The notes beneath the pieces were generated by a model that saw nothing but the letters and a program-made list of their open reading frames with translations, did no database searches and was not told the DNA's origin. From assembly GCA_016932295.1 (NCBI GenBank), contig JAFGDC010000362.1, positions 1 to 5,953 of the forward strand: DNA of 5,953 nt, given 5' to 3'. The stretch comes from a candidate division CSSED10-310 bacterium. Its GTDB lineage: Bacteria > CSSED10-310 > JAFGDC01. The translations under genes and the position numbers were made by a program. Position 1 is the stretch's first letter. The number at the start of each line of letters is the position of its first letter. This document shows positions 5,935-5,953 of this stretch, one piece after another.

Positions 5935-5953
5935 CGACAACGGACGGCGGGCG
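5935..5953. repeat. Further copy of the 19-bp repeat at the window edge
   Basis: CGACAACGGACGGCGGGCG fits the consensus of the array at 5762-5837 at every fixed position. It is preceded by GAACC, as is the first unit of that array. It ends exactly at the window boundary, so a second array may continue outside. Confidence 0.8.

Noticed and set aside
5762..5953. CRISPR array
   Set aside because: The units are 19 bp and directly contiguous, with no unique spacers, and no cas gene is present.

Overview
The window comes from a GC-rich, probably Gram-negative bacterium. Coding sequence is strongly G/C-biased, and it encodes a GT39/ArnT-like membrane glycosyltransferase and a long two-domain signal peptide peptidase A. 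I cannot assign a phylum from this sequence alone. There is no rRNA, tRNA, CRISPR array, transposase or phage gene.

Layout from left to right: (1) positions 1-1209, plus strand, the 5'-truncated C-terminal bulk of a polytopic GT39-like glycosyltransferase; (2) positions 1210-1619, a 410-base non-coding gap whose middle (about 1361-1511) is an AT-rich island, about 24% G+C over 1381-1500 by direct count, containing a perfect 6-bp-stem hairpin with a GGGGGA loop; (3) positions 1620-2072, plus strand, a YaiI/YqxD (UPF0178) protein; (4) a 112-base convergent gap; (5) positions 2185-3843, minus strand, a B12-binding-domain radical SAM protein with a C-terminal membrane hairpin; (6) a 106-base gap with a near-perfect 16-bp direct repeat; (7) positions 3950-5677, minus strand, a complete SppA-type protease with both catalytic residues; (8) positions 5678-5953, a non-coding region holding a convincing sigma70-type promoter for sppA, a tandem array of 19-bp repeats, several GC-rich hairpins, and one more repeat copy running to the window edge.

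sppA and the radical SAM gene lie in the same direction and could share a transcript from the sppA promoter. Both products are predicted to be membrane-attached, but nothing in the sequence shows a shared pathway. The glycosyltransferase and yaiI appear to be separate units, divided by the AT-rich island.

Most of the window is ordinary chromosome. I found no clear new system. The points most worth a second look are the 19-bp repeat family upstream of sppA, the G8 tract between the two SppA domains, the AT-rich island before yaiI, and the unassigned membrane-anchored radical SAM enzyme.
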